64,000 nucleotides of DNA from Paramyrothecium sp. XJ0827. Lineage: Eukaryota; Ascomycota; Sordariomycetes; Hypocreales; Stachybotryaceae. The stretch covers positions 310,001 through 374,000 of the forward strand of contig JAJFPB010000013.1 in the NCBI GenBank assembly GCA_020881915.1, read 5' to 3'. The notes below the pieces were generated by a model that was given only the letters and a program-made list of their open reading frames with translations, did not search any database and was not told the DNA's origin. Shown here in pieces: positions 1 through 11,100 of this stretch; within the stretch, counting starts at the first letter, position 1; every line of letters starts with the position of its first letter. The position numbers were made by a program, and so were the translations under genes.

Positions 1-39
<39 letters not shown>
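1..39. repeat. (TG)n microsatellite
   Basis: The window opens inside an uninterrupted TG dinucleotide run of about 19.5 units. It continues to the left edge, so its true length is unknown. Confidence 0.95.
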
Positions 40-41
<2 letters not shown>

Positions 42-862
42 AGACGCCTTGGGGGCGGCCAAGCGGCCGCCATGCCTGTGGGCATATCGGGCGTGCTACG
101 CTATAGCTAACTAATGAAAGGTAATTACATGTAGCATTCACTCAATGATTTCAGGGGGGTTGTTGGGTAGAAGGATCGGTCCTGCTAACGCCAGAGAGCA
201 GGTGGACGCGGAAGACTGGGAGATGTTGGGCCACTCACTACAGGAAGTCGTTGCCTGAGGCCGCCTCCGCCGACACGATCACGCCGCGGGGCCAGAACCG
301 GCGCGCTTCCAGCCAAGGCTTGCATTCCAGTCCGGCATACGATGCAGCGAGTGACAGCTGCATCTCCAACTCCGCGTACGGCGCGACGACCACGGTGACT
401 CCCGCCCCCTCCAACATGGCCGGTACTATGAAGACCAGGCTCTGTTCAACACCCGGGGGGGGGCCACCGCGACCAGCGGCGACGCCTTCGCCGCGGCCAG
501 CTGTACGGCCTTCTTCTGCTGGGGCGTTCTGAACTCCGCGTTGCTGTCCCGGATAACTCTTCGCAGGGTGTTCAACATGCTTCCCCTCGTCGGTTTCGTG
601 CCTGGGTCCTCCTGAGTCTCAGGGTCTTGGGTCGCCTGGCGTGAGGAGAAGGGACAAGAATCGGCCCTGGCGGATCTGTGCTGGCGTTAAGTTCAAGCTT
701 TGCTTTCCAACGCCGACAATGGGGATGAAGTCGATTTAGGATTCGATGCTTGCGGGCCCAGCTGCCCGAAGAACCGGTGCGGGCAGTGGCTGACTTGTCG
801 GTACACTCCAATGACCCCCGCAGACATCCGTTTATGTTATCGATCGGAACGCCGAAAGTCGC
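40..862. other. Stretch without a supported gene
   Basis: Only short overlapping reading frames occur here, with no recognisable domain, intron signal or repeat boundary. I see nothing to annotate beyond a G-rich patch near 451-465. Confidence 0.5.
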
Positions 863-1150
863 CGCTGTCGCCGTTGTGTGAAAGGATCAGACGCCGAGCT
901 CGAGAAGAAAATCCTCTCCATGTCAGCCGGCTTCTGGATGCAGCGGCTGAATGCTGAATGGGGACCCCTTGAGAACTCGCTCTGGCACTTCGTCGCCGTG
1001 CTGGGTATCGACGGGCAGGCCGGCCAGCCGAGACTTGCACATCTGTGTGCACTCATCATCGATGGCGAGATGGTTCTATCAACGCAGTACCATAAGTCCT
1101 TGGCCTACCTCGACTCGCCGAATGTCCTACCACGATTCCTGGATGCGTGA
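863..1150 (+). pseudogene. Hypothetical ORF, possible relic of a Cys/His-rich fungal family
   Basis: An open frame starts with two closely spaced cysteines (Cys-Arg-Arg-Cys near 866-877) and continues as a charged helix. It then reaches a stretch containing LWHFVAVLGIDG and LRHLCALIIDG-like hydrophobic segments, and a stop at 1148-1150. The segment reminds me of the middle of long fungal zinc-finger proteins of repeat-rich and subtelomeric regions, where a block of the type 'FLAVLGI' follows N-terminal zinc fingers. That resemblance is from memory and weak. No start codon with context and no introns are visible, and the frame ends early. It is most likely a gene fragment, and it could be chance. 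Confidence 0.25.
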
Positions 1151-1273
1151 CTGGGCAACGAATGGCTATAATCACGGTATACGTAAGCTTCCTTCTCCCG
1201 CAACCTGAAGATGGGATCTACAGCTCCTCGAGGTCATGCCGTTGGCCTGCGGTGAAGGAGAAGCCATGCCCCC

Positions 1274-1903
1274 TCACGCAGTTTGACTTCGCTTAGCGGG
1301 GTGAGCCTCAGGTAGCAGTACAGGAACCGTTTCCAGTAGCCCAGGTGTTGGCCCATGCTGCTCTTCTCCCTGTGACCCCAACGGTCGGCTGTGGGCGTCG
1401 TTCGGGTGTGGGCTGGCTAACAGCAATCTCGTCATGAGAGGCATACTCTTGAGACCATTAACGCAACGGGTGAAGAATATACGGTCGGTCGCGGCAGCCA
1501 GTCGCAGCAGCTCATCTTCTCTCGGCCGCGTGCTGCGACCGCAACATCCGGCATTCACCGTGAGCAGATAGATATCAGACCATAATACGGAGTAGGTAGT
1601 GTGGAGTGTTTGCAAGATACGCGTTGCCACGGTGGGCTCCTTGGACAGAGGCAGGCAAATGACTAACTTCAGAGGCAGATCGAGATGCTGCCGGAGATGG
1701 TATCGAGAAGGCTGGGGGTGGCTCAAGCCGTGTGATTTCTCAATGCGGAAGGGTCCCCTGCCACCGACTATCGTGAAGACACTGCTACGTAGTGTTGGAG
1801 GGGGGGGGAGAAGGGAAAAGCAAGCAATAATAAAAAGGAAAGAAGACGTACTGAAAGGTGGAGAGGATGCGAAGCGGTGAAAATCGTTCTGCTCTCGCTC
1901 CAT
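1274..1903 (-). CDS. Hypothetical protein
   Basis: An open frame of about 209 codons reads leftward from an ATG at 1903. The middle and C-terminal parts have even amino-acid use, with blocks such as FTIVGGRGPFRIEKSHGL and LHTTYSVLWSDIYLL and several cysteines. I recognise no family. A possible intron (GTACGT donor at 1851, TAG at 1785) would remove a pyrimidine-rich, low-complexity segment. The implied 67 nt is not a multiple of three, so splicing it would break the downstream frame unless a base is in error. Short overlapping frames lie opposite. It could be a truncated gene or a chance ORF. Confidence 0.3.
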   Translation of the reverse strand: MEREQNDFHRFASSPPFSTSSFLFIIACFSLLPPPPTLRSSVFTIVGGRGPFRIEKSHGLSHPQPSRYHLRQHLDLPLKLVICLPLSKEPTVATRILQTLHTTYSVLWSDIYLLTVNAGCCGRSTRPREDELLRLAAATDRIFFTRCVNGLKSMPLMTRLLLASPHPNDAHSRPLGSQGEEQHGPTPGLLETVPVLLPEAHPAKRSQTA

Positions 1904-1921
1904 CTCGTCTGAACCCCACAA

Positions 1922-3295
1922 AATTCTCTACATGCTGGCTCTTGTTATTGGCCGTTTTGCGACCCCGCCCCCATCCCATGCGACTGTTATGTGGATAGGT
2001 TTCATGTCCTGAGAGTAGTGAAGAAAGAAAAAAGAGAAAAGAGAGAATAAAGAAAAGGAAAAAAAATTGCTAATAAAGGGTATTTCATTTCGTGAATACT
2101 TGCCCTTGACCTGCAGACCATGTCGTCCCCAGACCTATGCGGAAGCAAATGCAATGTGTTTGAGTTCACACTCCTTTTCAAATCTAATGCTTTAACTCCT
2201 AATCTCACTCATACAACCGACCTCACAGTCTTATTCGGCGGTCGATTTTATTCAGGGAGGAATCTCTGTGTCTCTTCCTATGCCTCGCCGTACCTATTCT
2301 TCAACTAGGCGATTCTTTCGATTGTAGATCAACCAACAGCAATTCTAAAGCAAGACCCGATCGACTGCGCGAACACTTGGATATTTTACTTCTCAAGTGC
2401 CATATCTGCTACCCTGAGGCGTCGCTAACTCGTCGCCCTGTGATGTTTACCTGCGACTGCCTTCCAAAGGATCTTGTTCCGAATCCAACGATTACGGTAA
2501 TCGCTCGTGCGCTTCATTCGGACCGCTCCCCATCACATCGGTAAGCTAAGGGATCCTCTTCAAGACGAGCAAGGCTGTAGACCCCAGCGCTAACAACTCA
2601 AGTCACCTGCGTATAGCTGATGCTGAGAGGCTTAGCGCAAGCTAGCATCAGGTCTTGATTGACCTCCTGTGCGGCGATCTAGGCTTCGCCAACAGAACGC
2701 CCTCTCCCGGGATTGGAGAATCCGCCCCTTTCAAGATTACAACCCATCCCTGAGCCCATATATCGCTTTGTCAGAATAATAGTTCGCTTGCCGACACTCG
2801 AATGGTTGCAGTAGTCGGTAGAGTTCATTAAGAGGGTTCGCTATCTTTCTTGGCCTTTGAGGACCAGGCGCAGCCTAGGAGAGTAAACGACCACAAAAGC
2901 AACGCTTGCCCTCCACAAAGTTCCAAACGAGGCACGCGCTTTCGGAATCTCCATCCGTTCAGAACCAAGTATCCACTTGTAAGCTGGATGAGGTTCTAAG
3001 GAGGCCTTATTTGCATCTCGACATCCATTGCCACAGACTTGGTCCGAAGCGCTCGTGGCCCGGCAGTGCCTGAGCAGTCACTCGCCATCAGCCCGACTTT
3101 GGAACAGAGACGAACTCGAACAGTGCGACGGTAATCGTATCAGAGTTCAAGACATAGCTGGGTGTTAGCTTGGCCGGATTCTTGCACACCGCGTTCTATT
3201 TCATGGCCGTCGCCACCTTTCCGACTTCGAACCTAAGCCTCGAGCCGTGGGAACACTGCATTTCCGAAGCGGCGCGTCTCTCAAACTTCAGGCAG
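1922..3295. other. Intergenic stretch
   Basis: I see no convincing coding region. The interval holds purine-rich runs near 2020-2070 and the probable promoter and 5' untranslated region of the Zn2Cys6 regulator that starts at 3296. Confidence 0.5.
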
Positions 3296-4720
3296 ATGTC
3301 ACCAGCCGTCATGTCATATCAATATCCTCTGTTATCCTCCGAGCACGCCTCCATAGACGGGTCTCAAGCTCCTTATCTAGACTTTGATGTCACGCAACAC
3401 GAAATGCAGGCCAACCCCATCAACGGCAGAAATGCATCAGGGGCGTCTCTGTCTGGAGTCGCGGACCCGAATCTGTCCTCGGGGAGATCATTCTCCACCC
3501 CCACAAGCAGCACGCAGCAAGACTCTCCCTCCGATCAAGGGGCTCACGCTGGGGTCAATGGAGAGAAGAAGAGGACGAAGCTTGGGTACCATCGGACTTC
3601 AATCGCGTGCAGTAAGCATACCCCAAGACATGTTTAGCCCGAGGAAAGCATGCTCACACCTTTTAAGGCCATTGTAGACGGCGGAAGATCCGATGCGTTA
3701 CCTCCCCTGACGTTCCAAACAAGTGCACCAACTGCAATCGTCTAAAGAAAGTATGCAGCTTCTGCCCCGTTGACCAGCGGGCAGCTGGAGAAACACGCCC
3801 GAAAGGGTCGTCCCGAAACTCGACTGGGCAAAAGAATACATCAGTATCGTCTCCCCCCTCAATCATAGACGGCAACACGGCCGATGGCGGCTCTTTCTCC
3901 GATAACATGGTCATGTCTGGGATGCTATCGACCGATGAAGGTCTTTCACCACAATCAAAAGGTAAGAACACAAACCTTGCGCCTTATCAGATTTGATGAC
4001 TGACTGTCCGCAGAGGAGCTGCTCATTGAGCCACTCGCAAGGCAGGCTTATGTACCGGAGAATTCCTCCATGGCTGGCTGGATGCCAGGTGTCGTTAATA
4101 ACAACCTTGTCACCCAAAACGACCTAAACACTGCATGGAGACAGTACCCTGGCGAAACCAATGTTGACCCAAATTTCCCGGCATACAGCCAGCCCCCCAA
4201 TGGGCCTAGGGCGTGGGCACCGAACACACCAGACACGGTGGCTCGCGATGATGCGAACTGGGTCGCTTTCCCAAATAGCGTTCGGTCAATATCTTACAGT
4301 GAAGGAACTTTAAACAGCCAGCAACAACTCTCATATCTGGGGCATGCACATGGCTCGACTGTCCAGCGTGGCCCATCGGGGTTTCTGACTGTGTATCAGC
4401 CACTGGGACAAAGTGTGGAGGACTCGACAGCGAACGTGTTGACCGGCGTAAACGGGGCGTCAAGGGGTGCGATGACCTACGCAGAGCACGGCAACTGGCG
4501 TCATGACCGCCCAGCCAATGTCAATCCGCACATCCCTCACACCGCCATGGCAGGAACCTATGACCATTGGAGTTATGCAAACGGTAGAGGTGAAACAGTC
4601 ATGCATGTCACAAGTGAGCAGAAGCTGCCGAGCTCTGTGGTAGGTAGCCATGATCAATACTATCCCCCAAACGTGGGAATTAAGTACTGCCATGGATGCG
4701 AAATTAGGAGGACCCATTAA
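3296..4720 (+). CDS. Zn(II)2Cys6 transcription factor (three exons)
   Basis: A fungal binuclear zinc-cluster regulator, acting in the nucleus. Exons are 3296-3611, 3668-3961 and 4014-4720, giving about 438 residues. Intron 1 (3612-3667, GTAAGC...AAG) and intron 2 (3962-4013, GTAAGA...CAG) keep the frame. Splicing intron 1 completes the DNA-binding motif: IACSHCRRRKIRC, then CTNCNRLKKVC, that is Cys-X2-Cys-X6-Cys-X9-Cys-X2-Cys-X6-Cys at about residues 104-133. The preceding LGYHRTSIAC resembles a known subgroup in which the cluster is central rather than N-terminal. The C-terminal half is Asn/Gly/Ser-rich with no middle-homology domain. I chose the ATG at 3296; 3311 and 3170 are alternatives. 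The 3' end may be shortened: the frame stops about 300 bases before transposon A, and another gene's fragment lies between. Confidence 0.85.
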
Positions 4721-4765
4721 TGCAAAAGGAGCATTTGTTGATGAAGTCGACGGAGAGGAACGAAT

Positions 4766-4936
4766 AGAGAAAAGGCCATTTGGAGCATGATCAAGAATGG
4801 ATTTCGGGTGCTCCCCAATGACGGCGTGGAAGGTCGTCGTGGCAATATAGTTGATCTTACCTTCGCGCACGAGGCTGTAGTACTCAAGGCAGTATACCTG
4901 CTCCTGTGGGTTAACGTGTGACTGCGACTTGAGCAC
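4766..4936 (-). pseudogene. Possible C-terminal fragment of an NmrA-like NAD(P)-binding protein
   Basis: Leftward translation gives CLEYYSLVREGKINYIATTT followed by FHAVIGEHPKSILDHAP. The pattern aromatic-X5-Gly-Lys-X2-Tyr-X3-Thr then Val-Ile-Gly-X2-Pro-X-Ser resembles the end of NmrA/isoflavone-reductase-like oxidoreductases ('...GxxxYV..T...VTGRPP.S'). Nothing of the Rossmann fold is present upstream, where pogo-type element A starts 78 bp away. I therefore read it as a truncated remnant. The family call is tentative. Confidence 0.28.
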
Positions 4937-5013
4937 GGCCTTGGCTCCTCGTCTAATTTATCAATATCCTTCAATTGAAGCTCGAAAAGAACTGCTCAAG
5001 TTCAAAATATATA

Positions 5014-6870
5014 ACGTACATGATAAGCGAACGCTCCAGACAAGCGAACGCTCCACTAATCCCTCATCCTACATCATCATCCAAAGATCAATTGATTCAC
5101 AACAACTAGGCATGTCTACCTTAAATAATGAAGCAAATATCCTTCTTGCACTTCAAGCCCTTCAAAAAGACCCAAAATTAAGCTTGCGACGCGCTGCAAC
5201 TATCCATAATATCTCTCGCTTTACACTGCAGCGCCGGCAACAGGGCATACAGTCCCGACGCGATATTATAGCCAATTCGCGTAAACTATCTGATCTTGAG
5301 GAACAGACAATAGTTCAATATATCCTTGACCTGGCACGAGGGTTTTCCCCCCGGCTTTGTGGTGTTGAAGATATGGCCAATCGACTGCTTGCTGAACGCA
5401 TACGCCTCCAGCTGGGCAACGCTGGGCTTCAAACTTTAACAGGCGGCAACCAGAGCTTAAGACGCGTTTCTTTCGCAGGTATCACTATCAAAGAGCCAAA
5501 TGCGAAGATCCAGCTATTATAAATGCGTGGTTTTTTGCTTATGGCGAACACAATCGCGAAGTACGGCATAAGATCAAATGATATATACAACTTTGATGAG
5601 ACAGGCTTTAAGATGGGCGTTATTGCAAGCGCTATGGTTGTTACAGGCTCAGAAAGGCGTGCAAACCCTAAAAAGGTTCAGCCTGGAAACCGTGAATGGG
5701 TTACTACGATTCAATCGATCAATGCTGAAGGGTGGGCGCTGCCGCCATTCATCATCGTTGCAGGCCAATATCACCTCTCTAGCTGGTATCGAGAAAGCAA
5801 CCTCCCGGGCGATTGGGCTATTGCGACCACCAAGAATGGCTGGACCGATAACGAGACGGGCTTCCAGTGGCTAAAGCACTTCAATCAATATACGATCAAA
5901 AGATCAAATGGTGCCTATCGTCTTCTGATCCTTGACGGGCATGAGAGCCACCATTCGGTTGCTTTTGAGGAATATTGCAAGGAGAATAACATCATTACGC
6001 TATGCATGCCGCCTCATTCATCTCATCTACTCCAGCCACTTGATGTAGGATGCTTTAGGCCGCTCAAAAAGGCATATGGGCGAGAAATAGAGCAATTAAT
6101 CAAATGCTCTATAACACACGTTTCTAAGACTGAGTTCTTCCCGGCGTTTTATGCCGCACACCAAGCCACTATGACGGAAAAAAATATCAAAGGAGGCTTC
6201 CAACGGGCCGGGCTTATTCCTTTAGATGCAGACCATGTGATCTCAAAGCTTGATATTCAGTTACGAACTCCAACGCCGCCTGTTGGTGAGCCAGCTCTTC
6301 CTGCCTTTTGGGTTCCGAAGACCCCAAAGACAGCCCTTGAGGCAGAATCTCAATCTGAATTCATTGAGAGACGAATTAGAAGACATAAGAGCAGCTCTCC
6401 AGCATCAATTGTTGAGGCATTGAAGACTTTTTCTAAGGGAACGACGGCAATTATCCATAGGATGGCTCTATTAGAGTCAGAGGTTAAGGATCTTCGAGAG
6501 GCAAATGCAATACTAAGCCGGCGCCGGAGGGGAAAAAAGAAACGCCTACGTAATGGAGGGACGATGACTGTAGACGAAGGTCAGGCATCAATTGGTCAAA
6601 TTGAGGTAGATAGTCAGATAGTGGCCGAATCGTCGAGAAGAGGTGGTCAAGGGAGGTCATTGCAATCGAGGCCAAGGCGCTGTGGCATTTGCGGCAAGAC
6701 AGGGCATAATGCACGAACATGCAAGGCAGAGATAGAGGTCTCTAGACAAGAGTATAGCGATTAGTTTCAATTGATCAAATGGTTCGTTGTGTTTTTATGA
6801 AGGTATCTATCTCGAGGGTTGAGATTTTTGGAGTGTTCGCTATGTTGGAGCGTTCGCTATGCATGTACGT
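5014..6870 (+). mobile_element. Fot1/pogo-type Tc1/mariner element, copy A
   Basis: An element of 1857 bp flanked by TA on both sides (5012-5013 and 6871-6872), as expected for Tc1/mariner insertion. The terminal inverted repeats start ACGTACATG. Each holds two direct copies, about 17 bp apart, of a CGA-ACGCTCC-A block; one right-end copy reads ACACTCC. It encodes a damaged transposase (5112-6764). It lies just downstream of the first Zn2Cys6 gene and 111 bp before copy B. Confidence 0.9.
5112..6764 (+). pseudogene. Pogo/Fot1-type DDD transposase, copy A (frameshifted)
   Basis: A cut-and-paste transposase of the pogo/Fot1 branch. From the N terminus it shows a psq/CENP-B-type helix-turn-helix region (ALQALQKDPKLSLRRAA...), then the Tc5/CENP-B second helix domain (LCGVEDMANRLLAE). 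The catalytic core has Asp in YNFDETGF, Asp in LLILDGHESHHS and Asp in LLQPLDVGCF. A basic coiled tail (LSRRRRGKKKRLRNGG) and a C-terminal CCHC knuckle, CGICGKTGHNARTC, follow. The N-terminal third is broken: the frame shifts near 5399 and again near 5530, and a short in-frame loss lies near 5331. From 5540 to the stop at 6762-6764 the frame is intact. As read, it cannot give full-length protein. Confidence 0.88.
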
Positions 6871-7079
6871 TAGCAGGTAGACTAATACGTCTTGTTGATT
6901 CCGTCTGTTCTTGTCTGCACAGACATTGGCACTCTTGGCATTTGAAACTGTGAGTAGTCGTGGTCTTTACATATAGGTATAACGTACATGCATAACGAAT
7001 GTCCCAACATAACGAATGTCCCAAAAATCCCTCAATCTCCATCCTAACCATTTGATCAATTGATTCTCAACAATTCAAG

Positions 7080-8736
7080 ATGCCAAACACCAATAATGAG
7101 GCTGATATTATTCTTGCACTTCAAGCCCTCCAATCTAACCCAAAATTAAGCGTGCGACGCGTTGCAGATATCTACGGTGTTTGCAGAAAGAAGCTCGGCC
7201 GTCGTCAGCAAGGCATGCCTTCTCGACGCAATATCATGGCTAATTTACGTAAACTATCTGATCTTGAGGAGCAGACGATAGTTCAATATATCCTTGAGCT
7301 AGATGCGCGAGGATTTCCCCCCCGGCTTTGTGGTGTTGAAGATATGGCCAATCGACTGCTCGCTGAGCGAGAGATGCCTCCTGTTGGGCCACGCTGGGCC
7401 TCGAATTTTATTAAGCGGCAACCAGAGCTCAGAACGCGTTTTTTTCGCAGATATGACTATCAGAGAGCCAAATGCGAAGATCCAATCGCGATAAACGCGT
7501 GGTTCTCGCTCGTGGAGAACATAATCGCGAAGTACGGCATAAGATCAGATGATCAGTACAACTTTGACGAGACTGGCTTTATGATGGGCGTGATTATGAG
7601 TGGTATGGTGGTTACAGGCGCAGAAAGGCGTGCAAACCCTAAAAAGGTTCAGCCCGGAAACCGTGAATGGGTTACAGTGATTGAATCGATCAATGCCGAA
7701 GGGTGGGCGCTGCCGCCGTTCATCATTGTTGCAGGCCAATATCACCTCTCTTAGCTGGTATCGCGAAAGTAACCTCCCGGCCGATTGGGCTATTGCAACT
7801 ACTAAAAATGGCTGGACCGACAACGAGACGGGCCTCGAGTGGCTAAAACACTTCAATCGGCATACAATCAAAAGATCAAATGGTGCCTATCGTCTCCTGA
7901 TCCTTGACGGGCATGAGAGCCACCATTCGGTCGCTTTCGAGGATTTCTGCAAGGAGAATAAGATTATTACACTCTGCATGCCGCCTCATTCATCTCACCT
8001 ACTCCAGCCACTAGATGTGGGCTGCTTTGGGCCGCTTAAGAAGGCTTATGGTCGAGAAATAGAGCATTTGATCAAGTGCTCTATAACACACATTTCCAAG
8101 ACCGAGTTCTTTCCCGCCTTCCACGCCGCACACCTAGCCACGATGACTAATAACAATATTCGAGGAGGGTTTAAAGGCGCCGGACTTGCTCCTTTAGATG
8201 CGAACCATGTGATCTCGAAGCTTGATATTCGATTACGAACTCCAACACCTACTATCAATGAGCCTGAGCTTCCTAACCCTTGGACTTCAAGAACCCCGAA
8301 GACAGTAAGGGAAACTAAGTCTCAATCTGAATATATCGAAAGACGAATCAGAAGACATAAGAGTAGCTCTCCAGCATCAATTATTGAGGCTTTAAATTCA
8401 TTTTCTAAGAGTTTACTTGCAAATCAGCATAAGATGGCATTACTTGAGGCTGAGAACTGCGATCTTCGAGAGGCCAATGAGATACTAAGCCGGCGCCGGA
8501 GGGAAAAAAAGAAACGCCTACGCGATGGAGGGACAATGACTGTAGGGGAAGGCCAGGCATCAATTGATCAAATGGATGTAGATACGCAGGTAGTGGCCGA
8601 ATCGTCGAGGCGAGGTGGTCAAGGAAGGTCAGGGCAACCAACCCAACGGCGATGTGGTTTATGCGGCAAGCCCGGCCATAATGTACGAACATGTCAGGCA
8701 GAGATAGAGGTATTTGGGCAAGAGTTTAGCGATTAG
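7080..8736 (+). pseudogene. Pogo/Fot1-type DDD transposase, copy B (one frameshift)
   Basis: Same architecture as copy A, starting at ATG 7080. The catalytic Asp motifs YNFDETGFMMG, LLILDGHESHHS and QPLDVGCF and the terminal knuckle CGLCGKPGHNVRTC are all present. A single extra T near 7750 turns the codon run for YHLSSWYRES into a stop; the frame resumes one base later and runs to 8736. No other lesion is obvious, so this copy is one base from an intact gene. The piggyBac-type insertion is in the 3' untranslated part (46 bp past the stop) and does not break the coding region. Confidence 0.88.
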
Positions 8737-8888
8737 TTTTAATTGATCAAATGGTTTGTGGTGTTTTAATTATGGTTCCTATCCCCTTGACTGCGCGAAG
8801 CCTCAGATGATGTAACGATCCCCACAATATCTTAGTCATGATGTCGGTACATAAAGTAACTTCCTAGCCCTGCCCCACCTAATTTACT

Positions 8889-11100
8889 ATGTACGCCGCT
8901 TCCTACGATACCTCAATGCCTGACACAAGATCGAAAAGTCAGCGGCAGAGCCGTCGGGGCCGGGCCCGGCATGACGATGCCGCTGCTGCCTCTGCTGAAG
9001 CTATTTCCAACGGACCAAGGCGAGGGCCGCCACGCCGGGCCCGGCAGCAAGCTGTTGCTGCCGCTGCTGCCGTTGAAGCTGCTGACGATGTTGAAGCTGC
9101 TGACGATGTTGAAGCTGCTGACGATATTGAAGCTGCTGACGATATTGAAGCTGCTGATGATATTGAAGCTGCTGACGATATTGAAGCTGCTGACGAAGGT
9201 GGTGTTGAGCTTCCAATTACGATGAACAAGAGCCGGCCGGAACAAGCCCACGATAGCACACAAAGACCGGAAATTGACCCCTGGACGCTGTAGGCACCGA
9301 ATTCGAGCCTTTCCAAGTCCCTGAACGCCCCTTCCAAGTCCGACAGCTCCCTGAGACCCCGTTGAAGCTATTCCAGCATTTCCTACCTATTTGGCTCGTT
9401 GCAAAATGGGTCAAATATACCAATAATGATCGGACCGCTGCTGATCCTAATGATCCGGCCTTGAAGAAATCTAGCCGTCAGAGACGGTGGAAACCGACCT
9501 CCGTTCAAGAGATATATATATGGATAGCTATGACTATCTATATGGACAGACACCCAGAAAAACAGCTCTCCAGCTATTGGAAGGAGCCAAAAGGCGGCAG
9601 CAATATCTCCCCACCGAATATCACGATATATGTCATATGATCGGTTTATCCTACTGAAAAACCGGCTTCGAATTCATGATCCAGATAACATAGAAATAGG
9701 GGTGCCGGGCCCGTACAATAAGGTCAACGAATGGGCCCTTGTCCTGATGGAAGCCGCCCTCAGCATCGTCATCGTCGGCAGCATCATTGGCGTCGATGAA
9801 GCTATGCAGGGCTTCCAAGGAGGTCCAGCCAGACTGTGACGATTAAGACGAAGCCCACGCCCACAGGGCTCAAGATCTGGGTCCTAGCTGTCAAGGGATA
9901 TATATTACAGTGGATTTGGCATAGGCCCGGCACCCAATACGGGCCCGTCGGCATCGAGGCCCGTAAGGGCCCGAAGGTCAAGCTATTAGACAGATCATCA
10001 AACAAGCCGCCGGCTTTGAACCCTACCCAAGCTGTCGTTGTTGCCCTAGTAAATCGGCTACCTAGGGAGACGTACCATATCTATATAGATAACCTTTTCT
10101 CGTCCCCGGACCTATTCAAAGCTCTGAGGCAGCTGGGGATAGGGGCCACCGGCACATGCCGTACGAACTGTGGGATCTATCGTGAGATAGTCAAATTCAA
10201 GGACAACGATAGAAAAGGACAACAGATGTGGCCTTGGGGCCGGCTCGAGAGCTGGCCCACGCCGGATAATAAGGTAGGAAGCCCTAGGAAGCCGGGCCCT
10301 AGGGAAATGCATTACTGACCGTCTTCCAGGTCAACCAAATCGCATGGAAGGACAATGCCTTAGTGTTGTTTCTGACCACTGTTTATGACGGCTCTGAAAC
10401 CGCTGTCTGCCTTAGAAAACGCCCTAAAGGTGGGCAGCCATATTCACGCCCAATTCAACAGTTTTTCGGTGACGAGGGCATCAAGGAAGTATCCGTGCCG
10501 TTGATAGCTGCTGACTATAATTTATATATGAATGCAGTAGATAGAGGTGATCATCTTCGAGCAAATATGAAGACAAAGCATCGTCAGAGACGGGGCCCTG
10601 CCCGGGCTCTTGCTTGGTCCTTTTTGCTTAAGACAGCTATTTGTAATAGCTTCATTTTACAACGGGACGGGCAGCCGGCCTTTGAGCCCTCTAAGACACT
10701 TAGTGAGTGGCAGGACCGGATTTCTGACGCCCTATGTGAGTATTACTATGATAGCTATCGTCAGACAGCTCCATCAAGGAAACGCTATCGAGCTGGGGAC
10801 GAATTTACGCCTGTCTGGCAGCATAATTTTGGTCCCAGAGGAAAAAGGGATCGTTGCAAGGGCTGTCAAGGCATTCGAATTTCCCCTCGAACACAGAGCT
10901 TTCAAAATGCTAGAAAACGCCGGGCCCTGGAGCCGTTAGATGTAAATAGCTTCAACAGGCCGGGCCCTGACGATATCGTTGAGCCGGAGCCACCGGAGGG
11001 CTTGAATATCAAGCAGACGGAAGATGGTTGTCTGACATGCGATGTACCCCTATGTGACGAAGGAAAATGCTGGTACATCTACCATCAGCCAATTTACTAG
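8889..11100 (+). pseudogene. piggyBac-type transposase 1 (three frameshifts, one intron)
   Basis: A DDE_Tnp_1_7 transposase. Recognisable blocks in order are an acidic N terminus with a VEAADD repeat, LKLFQHFLPIWLVAKWVKYT, YDRFILLKNRLRI, the first Asp in IGVDEAM, PTPTGLKIWVL, the second Asp in HIYIDNLFSS, and the third Asp in NAVDRGDHLR. RRGPARALAWSF and a C-terminal Cys-rich domain (CKGCQG, CDVPLCDEGKC) end it. A 56-nt intron (10274-10329) sits in the codons DNK|VNQ, and the second piggyBac-type copy has an intron at the same place. Frames break near 9290, 9635 and 9825. The start is 8889 or the next ATG at 8916. Confidence 0.86.
9072..9197 (+). repeat. 18-bp in-frame minisatellite (seven units)
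   Basis: Seven tandem copies of an 18-bp unit close to GTTGAAGCTGCTGACGAT encode repeats of Val/Ile-Glu-Ala-Ala-Asp-Asp in the N-terminal region of the piggyBac-type transposase. The unit length keeps the frame. Variation is mostly Val/Ile codon changes (GTT/ATT). Confidence 0.93.

Noticed and set aside
1785..1851. A 67-nt intron in the hypothetical leftward gene
   Set aside because: The splice sites look reasonable, but removal would shift the frame, so I kept the gene as an unspliced low-confidence call.
5523..5523. Copy A as two separate genes
   Set aside because: Alignment with copies B, C and E shows one transposase broken by frameshifts, not two proteins.
9001..9263. Long overlapping frames on both strands through the 18-bp repeat (Leu-, Gln- and Ser-rich)
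   Set aside because: They are translations of the repeat in other frames; only the VEAADD frame joins the transposase.
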